Shown here one piece after another: positions 1 to 11,707 of a DNA stretch of 64,000 bases (position 1 is the first letter of the stretch; each line of letters opens with the position of its first letter). A program made the translations under genes and the position numbers. Origin of the DNA: Acorus gramineus (lineage: Eukaryota; Streptophyta; Magnoliopsida; Acorales; Acoraceae); NCBI GenBank assembly GCA_030737835.1, contig JAUJYN010000012.1, positions 283,014 to 347,013 on the forward strand, given 5' to 3'. The notes beneath the pieces were generated by a model. The model was given only the letters and a program-made list of their open reading frames with translations, did no database searches and was not told the DNA's origin.

Positions 1-31
1 CCTTCATTCTCCTCAATTGATGTGCATGCAG

Positions 32-515
32 CGTGGTGGACACAAGTACCCGTCCCATGGGCGTCATCAGGAGATGAACGACGGATTTGCTGTGGTCACG
101 TCTGGAAGTGCTCCAAATGCCCAAGGTACAGAGATGCTGAGCAGCATGCTTGCAGCTGCTTCTCCACAGCAACAAAAACAGATGCTTGGGGAGCGTTTGT
201 TCCCCCTTGTCCAGAATATCAAGGTGAAAACACATGAAATACATTCCCAGAAAACATATCAAGATGATTTGATTTCCCATAAAATGTGGAGACTGAAATT
301 CTTTGATTGTGCAGTTTGATCTTGCTGCGAAGATCACTGGGATGCTTTTGGAGATGGACAATTCTGAGTTGCTGCTGCTGTTGGAATCACCAGAAGCACT
401 GGGCGCAAAGGTAGAAGAAGCAGTGCAAGTGCTCAAGATCTCCAAGGTCAAAGTTGGCAGCGGCCAGGAAAATCATCAACCAAATTACTTGTCTTCTGAG
501 GTATCTGTTAACTAA
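32..515 (+). CDS. Poly(A)-binding protein, C-terminal part (MLLE/PABC domain), 5' end outside window
   Basis: The C-terminus of a cytoplasmic polyadenylate-binding protein, which coats mRNA poly(A) tails and recruits PAM2-motif partners through its MLLE domain. Two exons are seen: about 32-223, after a probable acceptor AG at 30-31, and 315-515, with stop TAA at 513-515. The intron 224-314 has GT and AG ends and phase 0. The first exon reads [15 protein letters not shown], then the opening MLLE helices ([25 protein letters not shown]). The second has the signature segment [20 protein letters not shown] and ends [10 protein letters not shown], as in plant PABPs. The RRM domains must lie to the left of the window. 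The exact left exon edge is inferred, because the frame is also open from base 2. Family identity is secure; the paralogue is not resolved. Confidence 0.9.
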
Positions 516-911
516 AGATGGGTGAAATGAAATTTTCTTTGATGTTTGAGATTACATACCAATCTGCGGCGCATAGTTAGGAATTATAGAGTTTCTGTGA
601 GCGAACCTGTGTTTAGGCCTCATTTAGTGCCTTCTCATATTAACTGCTAGAACATTTCATGGACATCAGAGTTGTCAGTGGGCTGTGTTGAAGGGGAAAG
701 CTTAATTCAAATCTTCTAACCAGTGAATAGTTTACATTTTTTAAATCATTTCTTCAGTTTATATCTGCATGGATGGATGAAACTGGTTTCAGTTATGGGA
801 ATTTTTTTCCTATTATCTATGACTATGATGTTTGTGATCTGGGGGAAAATGGTTGACAGAAGAGCAGAATGGGTTTATATTTTTCTTTAGTGAGACTTTG
901 TGGTGGCTCAC
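516..911. other. Intergenic, PABP 3' flank
   Basis: T-rich sequence following the PABP stop, presumably holding its 3' UTR. No coding, RNA or repeat signal that I could support. Confidence 0.5.
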
Positions 912-2640
912 TGTCTAAAGGAGCTCTCTTGGACAACACAATTGCAAGAAACTTTGGGGGATTGGGGGATCTTTGTGTGGATCTCTTGCACATCTTGGGT
1001 TTCAGTTCAATTGAGAGGTCTTTATTAAATGTACATATTTCCATATACTCATGCATCATCAAATAGCATATATGTAATCTAGATATTTATGTTGCACCCT
1101 GTTTATACATTCTTCCATGCCTTGGCAAGATCCATTATAATTTATAACTCATCTTAAATCAAAGTTGCAGTGCATTTATCCTTTTTTTTTTGGAGTCAAA
1201 ACAACTTTTTTCTTGGGCGAGATAGGATATCCATGTCCCATACCAAGTGCTCCTTTCCTCCCTCCATCATTCAAAGCTTCTTGGTGTTTTCACACACCTT
1301 CTTTAAGGACACTTTTTGAAAAATGATTACCACCACAAATAAAGAGATTGAGCATTCGACGTTCTTGAATTTGCTCTTGTTTTTGCTCTTCTTTTAGTTG
1401 TCACAAAAGTGCTCCCATGTGCTCTCTTATCATTATTCTTCTTCATCTCCTTGAACATGGCACTCGGAAGGCTTCTCTCTTCTAAACGTCATGATATTTT
1501 TTGTTGCCACTACAATGAATTCAAGTCCTCCATCACACGCGATTTAATGTCTTCTGCTTGTTCTAAAGTCCATAAAATGGAACAAACAATTCTCTTTCAT
1601 CATGTTGGTGATGACTAGCATGAGCTAGACTTCCTGCAGTCTTTGATTGTAGAGCAAAATCCCTCTTCTATTTCTCTGGTAAAGCATTGCATATTCGTTA
1701 TGTACACGTCAGTCGTCCCAGACTCCTCATCCTCCTCCACCTTTAGACATTTGAATTATTACTCCAGACTTCATAATAATTTTTGAATTTCTTAGCATCT
1801 CGTGTGCTATTGAAGTACATAGGCCTTTTTACTTAAGTCTTGCGTGATCCACTTGGTGCGCACCACCACAAAGGCCACTGACTCATCTGATATGGCAACA
1901 TTAATCCTTATCTTCTTATGATCCTCTATGGTCTCCCTCAGGGATTTGACTTCCACCTTGTATACCCAAAAGATCTTTGTCTAACACTTAGTTCTTAACT
2001 CATCCATTTGAGGTTTAAGAACCATTGTAATTTGTAAGAGATTGAACATCTGTCTCAAGACCCTTCTAATGCAGTTTTTGCCCTCTATTTCCTCCAGGCA
2101 TGCGTCCATCCCTACCATCACAAGTCCAAGAGATGTAACCTTCACTAGATGTTTCTTTGGTTTTTGCACCATTAATTGATTTAAGGGGCCTCTGTTGGAA
2201 GAACATATGTTTGGTGATGTTGGGAACCATACTGATCCTTCTCCACAACCTTTCATGGCCTATGTTTAGATGCCACTTTATTACAACATTAATGCATGTT
2301 CCTTCTAGCAATGCTTCATGTGGTACTTAAACCACCTGTGCGTGATGGAGTTAGCCTTTCTGCAATGTATGCATCGTGGGCTTAGAAAATCAATCACAGC
2401 ATTAATCAAAGGAACTCTCTTGGACAACACTCTCAAAAGGGATTTTGGGGTAAAGGTAGAGGGGAAGAGGATCATTGTACATAATTATTGAATGCATAAC
2501 TCTTTGGTACCTCATCAATTGAGAAGTCTCTCCTATATATACACATTTTCGTGTATACATTCATCTTCAAATGGGACATGTAACTTAAATATTTACGTGC
2601 ACATAATTCTATATGCAATCTTACACTTGTAAAATAATTT
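912..2640 (-). mobile_element. Degenerate LTR-retrotransposon-like fossil with two diverged direct repeats
   Basis: Two diverged direct copies of one sequence lie at about 912-1120 and 2405-2610. They share the block ggaGctctcttggacaacac, a TCAATTGAGA block and a GATATTTATG-like block. Read on the minus strand, the right copy contains a TATA-like stretch near 2535. The interval between the copies has no intact gene. The layout suggests the two LTRs of an old, decayed element in minus orientation. No protein domain is recognisable, so the family is unassigned and the call is tentative. Confidence 0.33.
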
Positions 2641-2743
2641 GACATGTAAAACCTCCTAGGTTTTGCAATTTTCCTCTCCTTTTGATCTTCTGTTTGAGTG
2701 GGTAGCTTTGGGGACTTATGAAGCCTATTTTATCCATCTTATC

Positions 2744-3168
2744 CAATGTTTTAAAACCGGACCCGACCCGACCGGTTGAATCGGTTAAATTTTTACCCGC
2801 CTTGATTTTTAAACCCTAATGATATAAAAAACTGATAGAACTCAATTAACCCACTAGTTGAACTGACGGTTTTTGTGAACCAACACCAAAACTGGCACAT
2901 GTTGATTAAACTGATCAGTTCTTTATTTATAGAAATTGTGATTAATTAGTTGATAAAATATGAGATTTAATAAAAAAAATTAGATTAATAAAATTTATGC
3001 AAGTTTTTCTAAAATATTTCATATTTTTTTTATTTAGTGTTGATAATTAATATTTATTATATTGTAATTATGTCACGATTCAAGTACGATTGATCTGATG
3101 GTGGAACCAGTAACCCTTGACCCGATGATTTTTTCGATTTATTGAATTGTTCAATTTTTAAAACATTG
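2744..3168. mobile_element. hAT-type miniature element (CCGGTT/ACCCGACC words), 425 bp
   Basis: The ends are inverted copies of CAATGTTTTAAAA. The element is flanked by a perfect 8-bp target duplication, atcttatc, at 2736-2743 and 3169-3176, which is the hAT signature. Subterminal DNA is rich in short words such as ACCCGACC and CCGGTT. The interior is AT-rich and non-coding, so this is a non-autonomous element. Confidence 0.82.
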
Positions 3169-3199
3169 ATCTTATCCACTCTCACGATCTGACATGGGG

Positions 3200-3530
3200 A
3201 ACGTGAGCGTCTCACGTGGCTTGCCTAGGAAGCGACACATGAAATGCTTTGCTGAGTATTCTCTATGAAGACTGTTACACTCAATAATGGACCCCTATGA
3301 AATAGGGGGGGGATCCCAAAACGCAAAGCATCGCATTCCATGCATAGAAGTCCCTAGAATTTTCTTGATTCTCAACTGACTAGAGTGTCAAAGCCCTTTG
3401 GGAGGCACCACACTAGTGTCGAGTGGTTTTCTGGTACAAATTGAAGGTTGGATCAGCGGATCTAGTCGGATCACCATCTGTTTGAGGAGCTCCATCTCAT
3501 CATCTTCGGTTGAGGAGATTTTTGTCCTCC
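3200..3530 (+). mobile_element. LTR-end-like fragment, Ty3/Gypsy Tat/Retand style
   Basis: The text around 3375-3480 (CTCAACTGACTAGAGTGTC, then a GCACCAC block and GGATCAGCGGATC) resembles the 3' part of Tat/Retand-type Ty3/Gypsy LTRs, where a 'gactnnagtgtcggagtgg' phrase recurs. No matching second LTR and no internal domains are seen. It is an old fragment; the assignment rests on remembered family phrasing. Confidence 0.4.
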
Positions 3531-4129
3531 CAAAATTCAAATTTGATTTTAGTAATTGATTTGGTTAGAAATTTGTGCAAAGAAACTGTTGAAGAAGACT
3601 TATGACTCAATGAGAAAATGCCACTTAAATGATAGTAAAACATCATAGTAAAAAATATCATTATTTTATTTGATATATACAAAAAAAAAAAAAAAAAAAA
3701 AATTATGAATGTATAACTTAAATAAAATTGTTCTATCTGAATGATACGATAAAAAGTGTCACAGAGAAGATCCGGTCTCCTAGACATAGTAAAGTATATA
3801 GCACAAGAAGAAGGTTGAGTTGATGGCTCATACTTCTACGAATTTGGGTGTTAGCCTAGTTGGTTTGGTCTGCCCAAATGAGTTTCAGTGTTATTAAAAA
3901 ATAATGTCTTAGAAATCGACCATAAATTGAATTGAAAAATGAGCGGGTTATGTCTCACTGGTTTAACAGTTGAATTAATGAGATTTGAATTGTGAGATTA
4001 TAATATATATATATAAATTATTATTACTATTATTAAATAAACAAATTTATAAAAAAAATGAAATAATTTAAAAAATATTTACATTATTATCAAGTCTTAA
4101 ATATTAATACTATTAAGCTTTACTTGGCT
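3531..4129. other. Intergenic with a 20-plus-nt A run
   Basis: AT-rich DNA with a poly(A) run at about 3680-3702 and short TA repeats near 4003-4020. The A run could be a retroposon tail, but no body upstream of it is recognisable. No gene is seen. Confidence 0.4.
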
Positions 4130-4138
4130 TTTAATAAT

Positions 4139-5090
4139 GAGATTTTTAGTTTTAAGTATATGTAAAAATATTTATTTAGGAATCGATCTTTCCATTTGCA
4201 TATTTCTTTTTAAGTCTCTAACTTAAATTGTTTATTTTGTTTTTAGTCCCTTCACCAAAACATCCATTCATGTACCGTTAGTTTGTGAAAATATTTTTAT
4301 TTTTAAGTCTCTGTAAACTATGTTATTTGTTGATCAATCCCTCCCTTCTTCATATATTATTTTAAGTCCCCATTTTCAAATACATTTCTTATTAATCCCT
4401 CGACAATATGTATAATTTTGTAAGTATTTTGATATTTAAAATTTATATACAATATGTCTGTGTGATTTTTATTTTGCATGGTTCTAATTTTTCATGCAAA
4501 ATAAAAGTTTTAATAAATAAAAATTTAGAACTATGAAAAATAATTTTTTATTGATTGCATACAAATTTTTTAATGGCATCCAAAATTTTTAAATATAAAA
4601 TTCAAAACACACTCAAAATTTTTAATTTAATATTTCATAATTTTAAACCAAGAAAAAATGCAATCTTGGATTGGGTGGGCATATGCAGTGTTAAATAACA
4701 CTAAAATTATCATTAAACACTTAACAATACAAATGCAGTTTTGATTAGATATTTTACCAAACATTTTTTATATAAGTTTTAAAAATCAAAATACTTATAA
4801 AATCATATAGACATTTTGTCCATGGATTAATAAAAAAAAGACATTCGAAGTTGATGACTTAAAATGAAATATGAAAAAGGGAGGGACTGATCACTAAATA
4901 ACAGTTTATAGAGACTTAAAAATAAAAATTATTTTTCACAAACTAATGATATATGGACATGCGTTTAATAGAGGGACTACACACGAAATAGCCGGTTGAA
5001 GTTGAAGACTTAAAAAGAAATTAAATATGAAGAAGGGAGATATCGATATCTAAATAGGCATATTTACAGGGACTTAAAACTAAAAAAACC
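4139..5090. mobile_element. Mutator-like foldback miniature (MULE-MITE), 952 bp
   Basis: A long imperfect inverted repeat. The left arm runs inward from 4139 (GAGATTTTTAGTTTTAAGT). The right arm, reversed, begins GGTTTTTTTAGTTTTAAGT and continues through matching blocks that contain ATCGAT and a CTTCTTCATAT segment. A perfect 9-bp target duplication, tttaataat, lies at 4130-4138 and 5091-5099, the length typical of Mutator-like elements. There is no coding capacity. The smaller element at 18,949-19,196 shares its terminal and internal text. Confidence 0.8.
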
Positions 5091-5328
5091 TTTAATAATT
5101 CATTAGATAAAATCAAAATTTTATATTAAATTAAAATCAAAATTTTATATTAAATTTATATATTTTAATAAATAATTATTCACAGTTTTTTAAAAGTGAC
5201 AGATTCTAAAAAATCTTCGGTCCACCGGCTGTTTGATGTTTACCAATTTTTTCTTTTTATACATTCAGATTTTAGTTAGACCGAATGGATGAAAGTACAA
5301 CAAATAGGAACAGCTGATATTTCACGGG

Positions 5329-6180
5329 CAATTTTCATTTTTGGCCCCATATTTTTTTAATTTAAGACTCACCCTGGACCAGTTTTAATCGCTCAATTGA
5401 CCCAGCGTTACTTTAATCAGGTCAGCGCTGTTACATCAATGTTAACATGGGTTGAACCTAATCTAACTCAAAATTTAAGCAGATTTTGATTGAGATTTTA
5501 ATTTTTGGGTTCAACTTGAGCCCGAACCAGAGCAATCTCAACCTAATTTAAGTTGTCTAAGTAAAATGTTTTTAGTAAAATTATATTTTTTTTAATATGT
5601 ATGATAAAATTGAAATTGTGCAATTTATTTTTGTCTAGACTCTTTTACTTTTATAGTTTCCATATCGTTATTCTCTAAATAAAAATGTCTCATTTTTATT
5701 TTTATTTTTTTTTACAGAAAATTAACTCTTGTGAAATTTTAATTGTTTAAAATAATATATTTTTCAAGTCAAACCCAAACTTAGCTCTATCCGAATTAAA
5801 CTCAAACCCAATTTGAACAAAATCGGACGAGTTGGGTTCAGGTTGAGCTTTTCAAACCCAAGGGTTGAGTTTGCGTTAAGTTTCTCTAATTTTGGGTTGA
5901 GTTCAGGTTGAGCTTCAATTCGATCTAACCCGCCTGAGATTTATCCGTAGAGAGATGTGATTTCAAATCACGTCTCGTAAGAAACTTGATTCATAATTAC
6001 ATTTAATTACATTTTGTAGGAGACGTTATTACAAATCACATTTGTGTAAAAAAATTAAATCAACGCTGAGGTGGTAGTGTTGACTTGGTCAAACTAGTTT
6101 AGGGCTAGTTTTACAATTAAAACTATTTCAAAGCTAGTTTTATAATTAAAAAATATTTAGGGTTAAAATGAAAATTGCCC
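5329..6180. mobile_element. TIR-bearing non-autonomous DNA element, about 850 bp
   Basis: The two ends are inverted copies of GGGCAATTTTCATTTT, followed by further matched blocks (a TTTTTTAATT block and a GTTTTAAT block). The interior has many GGGTTGAG/CTCAACCC-like words at 5450-5940. No convincing target duplication was found, so the superfamily is open; a Mutator-like origin is possible from the GGG start. Confidence 0.6.
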
Positions 6181-6739
6181 ATTTTAAAACACCGCACTGT
6201 ACGTGTACCACATGCACTAGCCTTCGTGCATTAAGCGGTTGCGAGAGGGTCTTAAAAATGGGCAGGTCTAGACCAACCAACTTATCGGCTGATCCCACCA
6301 ACTAGCTTATCCCACCAACCAACATTTTTGTCATTTCTTAAGCTACCACCACGTATCAAAACCTAATCCCACCACCCCCATTTTTTTCACAGTTTTCTTT
6401 TTACTCCCTCCCTCTTTCCTCTTCTCTTCAGACCATGTTTTCTCACCTCGTCACACACACACTGAACTATGCACACCTTTGTCTTCTAGCTTGGTCTACC
6501 TCTTCATCTTCATTGCAAGTATAATGATTTTCATCAGACCTCTCTTATTCACTAGCAACCACATTACGCCTCTGGCACGCTTTTCGCTACCCTCTCACCA
6601 GTCACCATAGTCTTTTTCCTCACTTTCAGGTCTTTTTCCTTCACGTTCTACCACATGCTCACTGCCCTCTCTTTCATGCGAACTTTGTGGTCTCTCCCCC
6701 TTATTGCCAACCTGGTCAAGATCCAAATCATGCATCTCT
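6181..6739. other. Intergenic, C/T-rich, nothing recognised
   Basis: A pyrimidine-rich stretch (about 6370-6720) with no open frame and no repeat structure that I could define. It could be unassigned 5' sequence of the neighbouring LINE pieces. Confidence 0.3.
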
Positions 6740-7500
6740 GGTATCGTTTGACGGGGCGTTGATCGAGATACCTAACCCAGTTTGACGGGGGTCTTGTCAT
6801 CCTGACTAAACTATGTTAACCAGAAGGTCAGTCGGAGAACCGAGATAGAAAAGCAACCCAGAGACTAGTCGAGCAAAGACCACCTCCCTGAATTTCAACA
6901 GAGTAATATACCTCTTGATGCCCCTGCCGAAGGCTTGAACACCATCGCGTCTATCTGCCACCTCCGATGAAGCACTTTTTCGTCAATAACCTCCATTTTT
7001 GTTTCTTGGATGCCGCATGCATCAACATAATTTTTCCGAACCAGGTCCGCCATTGCCCCCTTTTTTTCGGGGTTGTGCAATCCTTGTATGTTCCAAAAAA
7101 GACAGCTTAACATGAGTCAAGGTTATTGCCCTCGGTTTCGATCCTGTCGACCACCTTTTCTTTCACGTTTGAGGGCTCCCCCTGACTAAACCCACGGTTC
7201 TTGTACAACGCCGAGCTGGAGCGCACAAGCTTTCCCAACTAGAGAACAGGACCCCCCTCCTATTGTTTATGCATTTCCACGTCTATCTCTGCTGCCCTTG
7301 TAGCCCGTTGAGCAGCTTCTGCATATGTCTCCTCCTTGGACGCCTTCTTGTCCTGCACCATGTCGGGCAGCTCCTAAAGTTGATCTCCCTCTCCACCTGG
7401 GGCCACAGAAGAGAGGGACGTCCGGGAAGCAACAACCTTCATGCCATTATCTGAGGCACTAGAACGCAAGATGCTGATTGTTGGAAATGAGGAGGGGATT
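6740..7500 (-). mobile_element. L1-type LINE fragment, ORF1 end and start of endonuclease domain
   Basis: On the minus strand, 7113-6895 encodes the start of an APE-type endonuclease: CLFWNIQGLHNPEKK, then GIQETKMEV, the diagnostic 'NxxGL ... QETK' of plant L1 LINEs. The frame stops after GASRGILLC. Upstream DNA to about 7500 reads in broken frames like the end of LINE ORF1 (AAQRATRAAEIDVEMHKQ). Reverse transcriptase is absent, so the piece is truncated. It lies tail-out against a plus-strand LINE tail at 7,530-7,950. Confidence 0.65.
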
Positions 7501-7529
7501 GAAATCTACATCTACGCCGCATCACAGCA

Positions 7530-7950
7530 GAGGCAGAGGTGATTGAGGTCATGCAACTGATGGCGTTGCTTCAGACTGTGGTTATATGCCCCTCTTGTGA
7601 GGATGTCCTTTCTTGGGGTCCAAACTGATCATTGGGCTTTACTATTAAGTCATGTTATCAATGGTGGAGACGAGGTTCCCCGGAAGTCCTAAACATGGTG
7701 ATTCATATAAAATGGTTGTGGAAAAGGAAGATCCCGCTTAAGGTGAGAATATTCTTGTAGATGGCTTTTCAGAACCGGTTACTAACAAAGGCGTATAGGG
7801 CGAATTGGATTCCTGATGTTTCGACAATTTGTGAGCTGTGCAATATGGACACCAAAATAGTGGATCATCTTTTATGCCAGTTGCAAGTTTATGGACCAAT
7901 GTTAGCATAGCCACGAGGATCCAAACGGCCTTATGAAACAAAGTCGAGAT
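7530..7950 (+). mobile_element. L1-type LINE fragment, C-terminal zinc-binding RT region
   Basis: Plus-strand frames read FTIKSCYQWWRRGSPEV, RKIPLKVRIFL and LTKAYRANWIPDVSTICELC, which is the zf-RVT segment at the end of plant LINE ORF2. Internal stops interrupt it at about 7629, 7759 and 7908. It is clearly related to the longer tail at 21,640-22,976, which reads SYLWWMRRSPEV and PLKVKIFSWM at the same points. It is a dead, truncated copy. Confidence 0.7.
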
Positions 7951-7954
7951 GTGG

Positions 7955-8934
7955 TGTCACGCCCCAGGATGGCTGCCCTCGAAACGTGGTAATATAAATA
8001 ATATCAATAATCAATACAAGAGGTCAATAATGACGCGAATATAACATACAAGGCTGGTAAAGCAATGATAACTGATAGCTCAACTGAAATGTGGAAAAAT
8101 AAAAATACCAACAAGTTTGTAAACCAAAAATATCATTACAGACTCGAATACTTAATCACTGTCCTGTGAAAGTCAAGTCTGGTTCAAATAAAATACAACC
8201 AGTGCAATACACACAATTAACAATTACATATGACACTAGGACTGCTGAGATCCAAACAAAAGCTCCTATACCTTGATGTGCTGAAAACGCGATAATCTGA
8301 AGAAGTTTGTGTGTAAAGAAAGGAAAGACCCAAGTAAACAATTTGATTTCTAGCACTGAAAAAAAAATTTGATTTCTAGCACTAAAACTTAGAAATTTAA
8401 AACCCATATAGAGCTTTTTATGAAACCCACATAAAGCTCAAGTGATTCATAATAACCAAAACCCATATAAACCCTTCAACCCTAAATAACAAACCCCCGA
8501 CCAGCCCCCAAAAAAGAATCATATAAAAAAAAATCCAAGGAAAACACGATGAGACCATAAAAAAATCATGAAGAGCTTATATCTAAAAGAAAACCCGCAA
8601 CTTCAAGGAACTACAGATTCAAGACACATTAATGGAGATACTGAAAAGAAAAGGGACTTACTAAAAAAATAGAACAACCTTCGGTCGGTGATGAGGGAGG
8701 ACAGGGGATGGATGGTCGGTGATGCTGGTGGGGGCTTCAAATGGTGGTGGGTAGGGTTTTAAAGCAGAAGGGAGAGGAGAGGGTGATGACTGAGGAGAGG
8801 GTTTGAAAAGAAAATAGCTTTAGGTTTTATGGACGGCGGCGATGGAGGGTTGTGATTAAAAGCATGACGGATGGTTGAGATGCACGAGGGGATTAAACGG
8901 CGTGAATGATGTGGAGAACAGTATGTTAGTGGTC
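7955..8934 (-). mobile_element. LTR fragment, Ty3/Gypsy chromovirus-like, minus orientation
   Basis: Begins at 7955 with TGTCACGCCCCAGG, the inverse of the LTR end at 12,261. About 230 bp inward is a diverged reverse copy of the plus-strand LTR end (the shared phrases include CACAGGACA and CGAGTCTGTA). Long LTRs with CACGCCCC-type ends are usual in the Tekay/Del chromovirus group, so that group is inferred. The far side is cut off by the hAT boundary at 8,943. Old fossil, no coding domains. Confidence 0.5.
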
Positions 8935-10004
8935 ACGTGGTGTAGGGGCGCAACTTGGGCGGGTTGAACCTGACCAAATCCGACCCAACCCGACTCGTGG
9001 ACGAGTTTGAGTTGGGGTTTTTTTCAGTCGGGTTCAACCCAATCCGAACCCGAACCAACCCGAACTCAATTCGGGTCGGGTTTGTGTTGGGGTCTCGGGT
9101 AAATCGGGTTGAACCCGAACCCGAAGTGAAATATGGGGGTAAATAGTTAATGGGTTTGCCACACAAATTCCTCTCATTTTTATACAAATCTTGATCATCC
9201 ATTGTTCAAAATAACATCACAACCATTCATTACACTTGTTATATATGTGTCACTTTTTAGCCTTCTGGTAACCATTGGAGCATTCTGGCAGTTTTTGAGT
9301 TTTTTTTCGTTTTTCGATCGGAACCGCTAAAATTTTGGACTGTTAGCTATCGTCCTGTGTTTGAGGACTCCGATTGAAAATCTAACTGCATATTATGTGT
9401 CCTGGTGCCATTTTAAGCCACTCACAAAAATTTCATCGAATTCCGGTAACGTTTCCAAAATTTCGCAGTTCCGCGGCGTATCCGGGTTTTGACCGAGCGA
9501 GAAGTCATTGGGAGAGTTGACTCGGTCAAAGTGGGCCCATGACTTGGTCAACCCTTTTTGTTTTTTTGTGTGGTTGGGTTGACCCAAGTCAAATCCCACT
9601 TAAAGCCTCTCTTAAACCTAATTAACCCTTTCTTAACCCTAATCTAAGTGAGGATTATTTAAGTGAGATCTAAAAGTTGCCCCCCACTATTCATCATCTT
9701 CCCCACTTGATTTCTCTCTCCCCCTCTCTCTTTTTCTTGATTTTGTGCCACATAGAAAGGTTAGATCCGGTCCCGATCTATCCCCCGGTGTTCTCGGATT
9801 CGAGTTCCGACAAGATTGGCCCCCTCTAACCCCCTCTATTCTCCCCTGTTTTCAGCCCCATTTGAGGTAGGAGGAGGTCTTGGTGGTGGAGATCCGTTGG
9901 GAGGCGTTTCGGTGCACGAAGATCCTCCGGTTCCCTTCCTTTCCTCTCCTTTCCTTGGGTAAGGGTTCTTTCCTTCTTTTTCATGTTTAGATGCATGTTA
10001 GGAG

Positions 10005-10725
10005 GGTGGGGTTGAGTGTGGAGGGCGGCTGGTGGCTGTCGGTGGTGGTTGGGGGCGGTCGGAGGCCATTGGTGGCCGGTGGGTGGTGGTAGAGGTGCTC
10101 GGGCAGGGTGGTTGACTGTCCCGGGCAGCAGGCAGCACAGGCAGCGCAGCAGGCAGGCGCAGCAGGCGTGCAGTGGCAGGGCGCGCGCGCGCGTGCGCGC
10201 GGGCGTGCGCTCGGGTGGCGCAGGCACTGTGTTGGGCGCTGGGTGCAGAGCGTGCGCGCGGAGCGCTGTGCAGAGGCGCGGGGTGTGCGCAGGCGCGGGG
10301 TGTGCGCGCGCGGCGAGGCGAGGCGAGTGGTGGTGCGCACAGGGTGCGCGGCGGTGCGAGCAGGCAAGTGCGCGTGCGGGGCGCTGCGCTAGGGCGCAGT
10401 GCACGCGGGTGCACCTGGGGCTGGTCGAGTGGGTGATGCGCGTGGTGGTGCGCGCGGAGTGCGCGCGGGGCGATGGGGCGCGGGCCATGCGGGTGTGCGC
10501 GCGGGTTGCTACGCTGGGGCGCATCGATGGCGCGGTGCACCCGGGGTGATCCGGCAGGGAGTCCGAGCGTGCAGGCTGGGCTCGGCAGTGCGCCTGGGCG
10601 CGCGGGCCGGGGCTCGGCTGTGCGCCCGGGGTGGGTGGCCGTGCGAGCGGCTGGCCCGGGGAGTTCGGGAGTGAGCCGGGGTGCTCGGGCTAGCGTGCGT
10701 ACGGGCCGTATGTACGTTTGCCCGA
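10005..10725. other. GC-extreme, G-skewed low-complexity block
   Basis: About 700 bp of GTGCGCGC-like, G-biased sequence in an otherwise AT-rich region, inside the LTR fossil. Frames are open on both strands only because stop codons are rare in such DNA. The reading gives Ala, Arg, His and Gly runs with no domain. Confidence 0.7.
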
Positions 10726-11581
10726 GTGTTGGGTATTTTTAGAGTATTTTGTGTATTTTGTGGATTTTACTCACCAAGTTGATACCCTGTCTTGCAGATC
10801 TTGACGGACGGTCGCGCGACGACCCGACTACCGGTGAGTGGGACAATCCAACCCAGTTGGGAGGCGCTATATGCACTTGGGCGTATACCGTCCTCCCCTG
10901 GGGCACCATAGATTAATATTAACCTGTTTAATATGTAATCCATGCAAGCATGATTGATATGTAGTATGCATGCTACCCTAGACTGAGTATGTTAGGGACT
11001 TGCACCCTTAGGTTGTGTAAGAGCCATGCATCTTGTCACCGTGTTATCATGCTAGGAAAGCCTCGGCCTTTGTATGCGTCCTATTAGTTTAATTTGTTAA
11101 ATTAAATGCAACCGGTAATATTATAGCATGTCTTAGGGAATATTAAGGGGCCTTGCGAGGTCAACATTGAGACCCGGGCTAGGGTGCTCCGTGTTCCTTG
11201 TTTGGTTGTCGGGATGTCTTATATCGGGACCTCATGGTGCCCTCCCAAGGTTTCTTTTCCCGTCTATATTAATGCATGTTCCCCGCATCTTGGTTATGCG
11301 CCCTGGAGGAATTCTGATGAATTCGAGACACTAGAGTTGTAGAGATGTGTAGTCAGCGGATCCGAGTGGATCATATGCGTGTGGGTAGGCTGTTTCTCTT
11401 CCCTTCGTTGGATCCGTGTAGGGACTCCTCAACGTTAGACAGGCTATCCTGACAGAGGGCTCCCATCAGTAGGCACCTCCTGATCTTGGACTCGGACTGT
11501 GCTGAATGTGGGAGTAGACCAGGCAAGCTACGGTGTGGAGGAGAGGCTATCGGTGGACCAAGGGTGATTAACAGCCTAGTC

Positions 11582-11707
11582 AGTCCCAATATCCTATGTC
11601 ACCTGTTGAGGGGTGAGGGTGAGGGTGTATGGATGTGTATGGATGTGTTTGGATGTTTATAAGTCCCAATATCCTATGTCACCTATTGAGGGGTGAGGGT
11701 GAGGGTA
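11582..11707. repeat. Tandem duplication, period 80 bp, 1.6 copies
   Basis: The phrase agtcccaatatcctatgtca, then a GAGGGGTGAGGGTGAGGGT tail, occurs at 11,582 and again at 11,662, with one difference noted. It lies within the LTR fossil. Confidence 0.85.

Noticed and set aside
9826-10742. Long overlapping open frames on both strands (up to 232 codons) rich in Ala, Arg, His and Gly
   Set aside because: They exist because the GC-extreme block lacks stop codons. Several frames are open at once, no domain is seen, and the block lies inside an LTR fossil.
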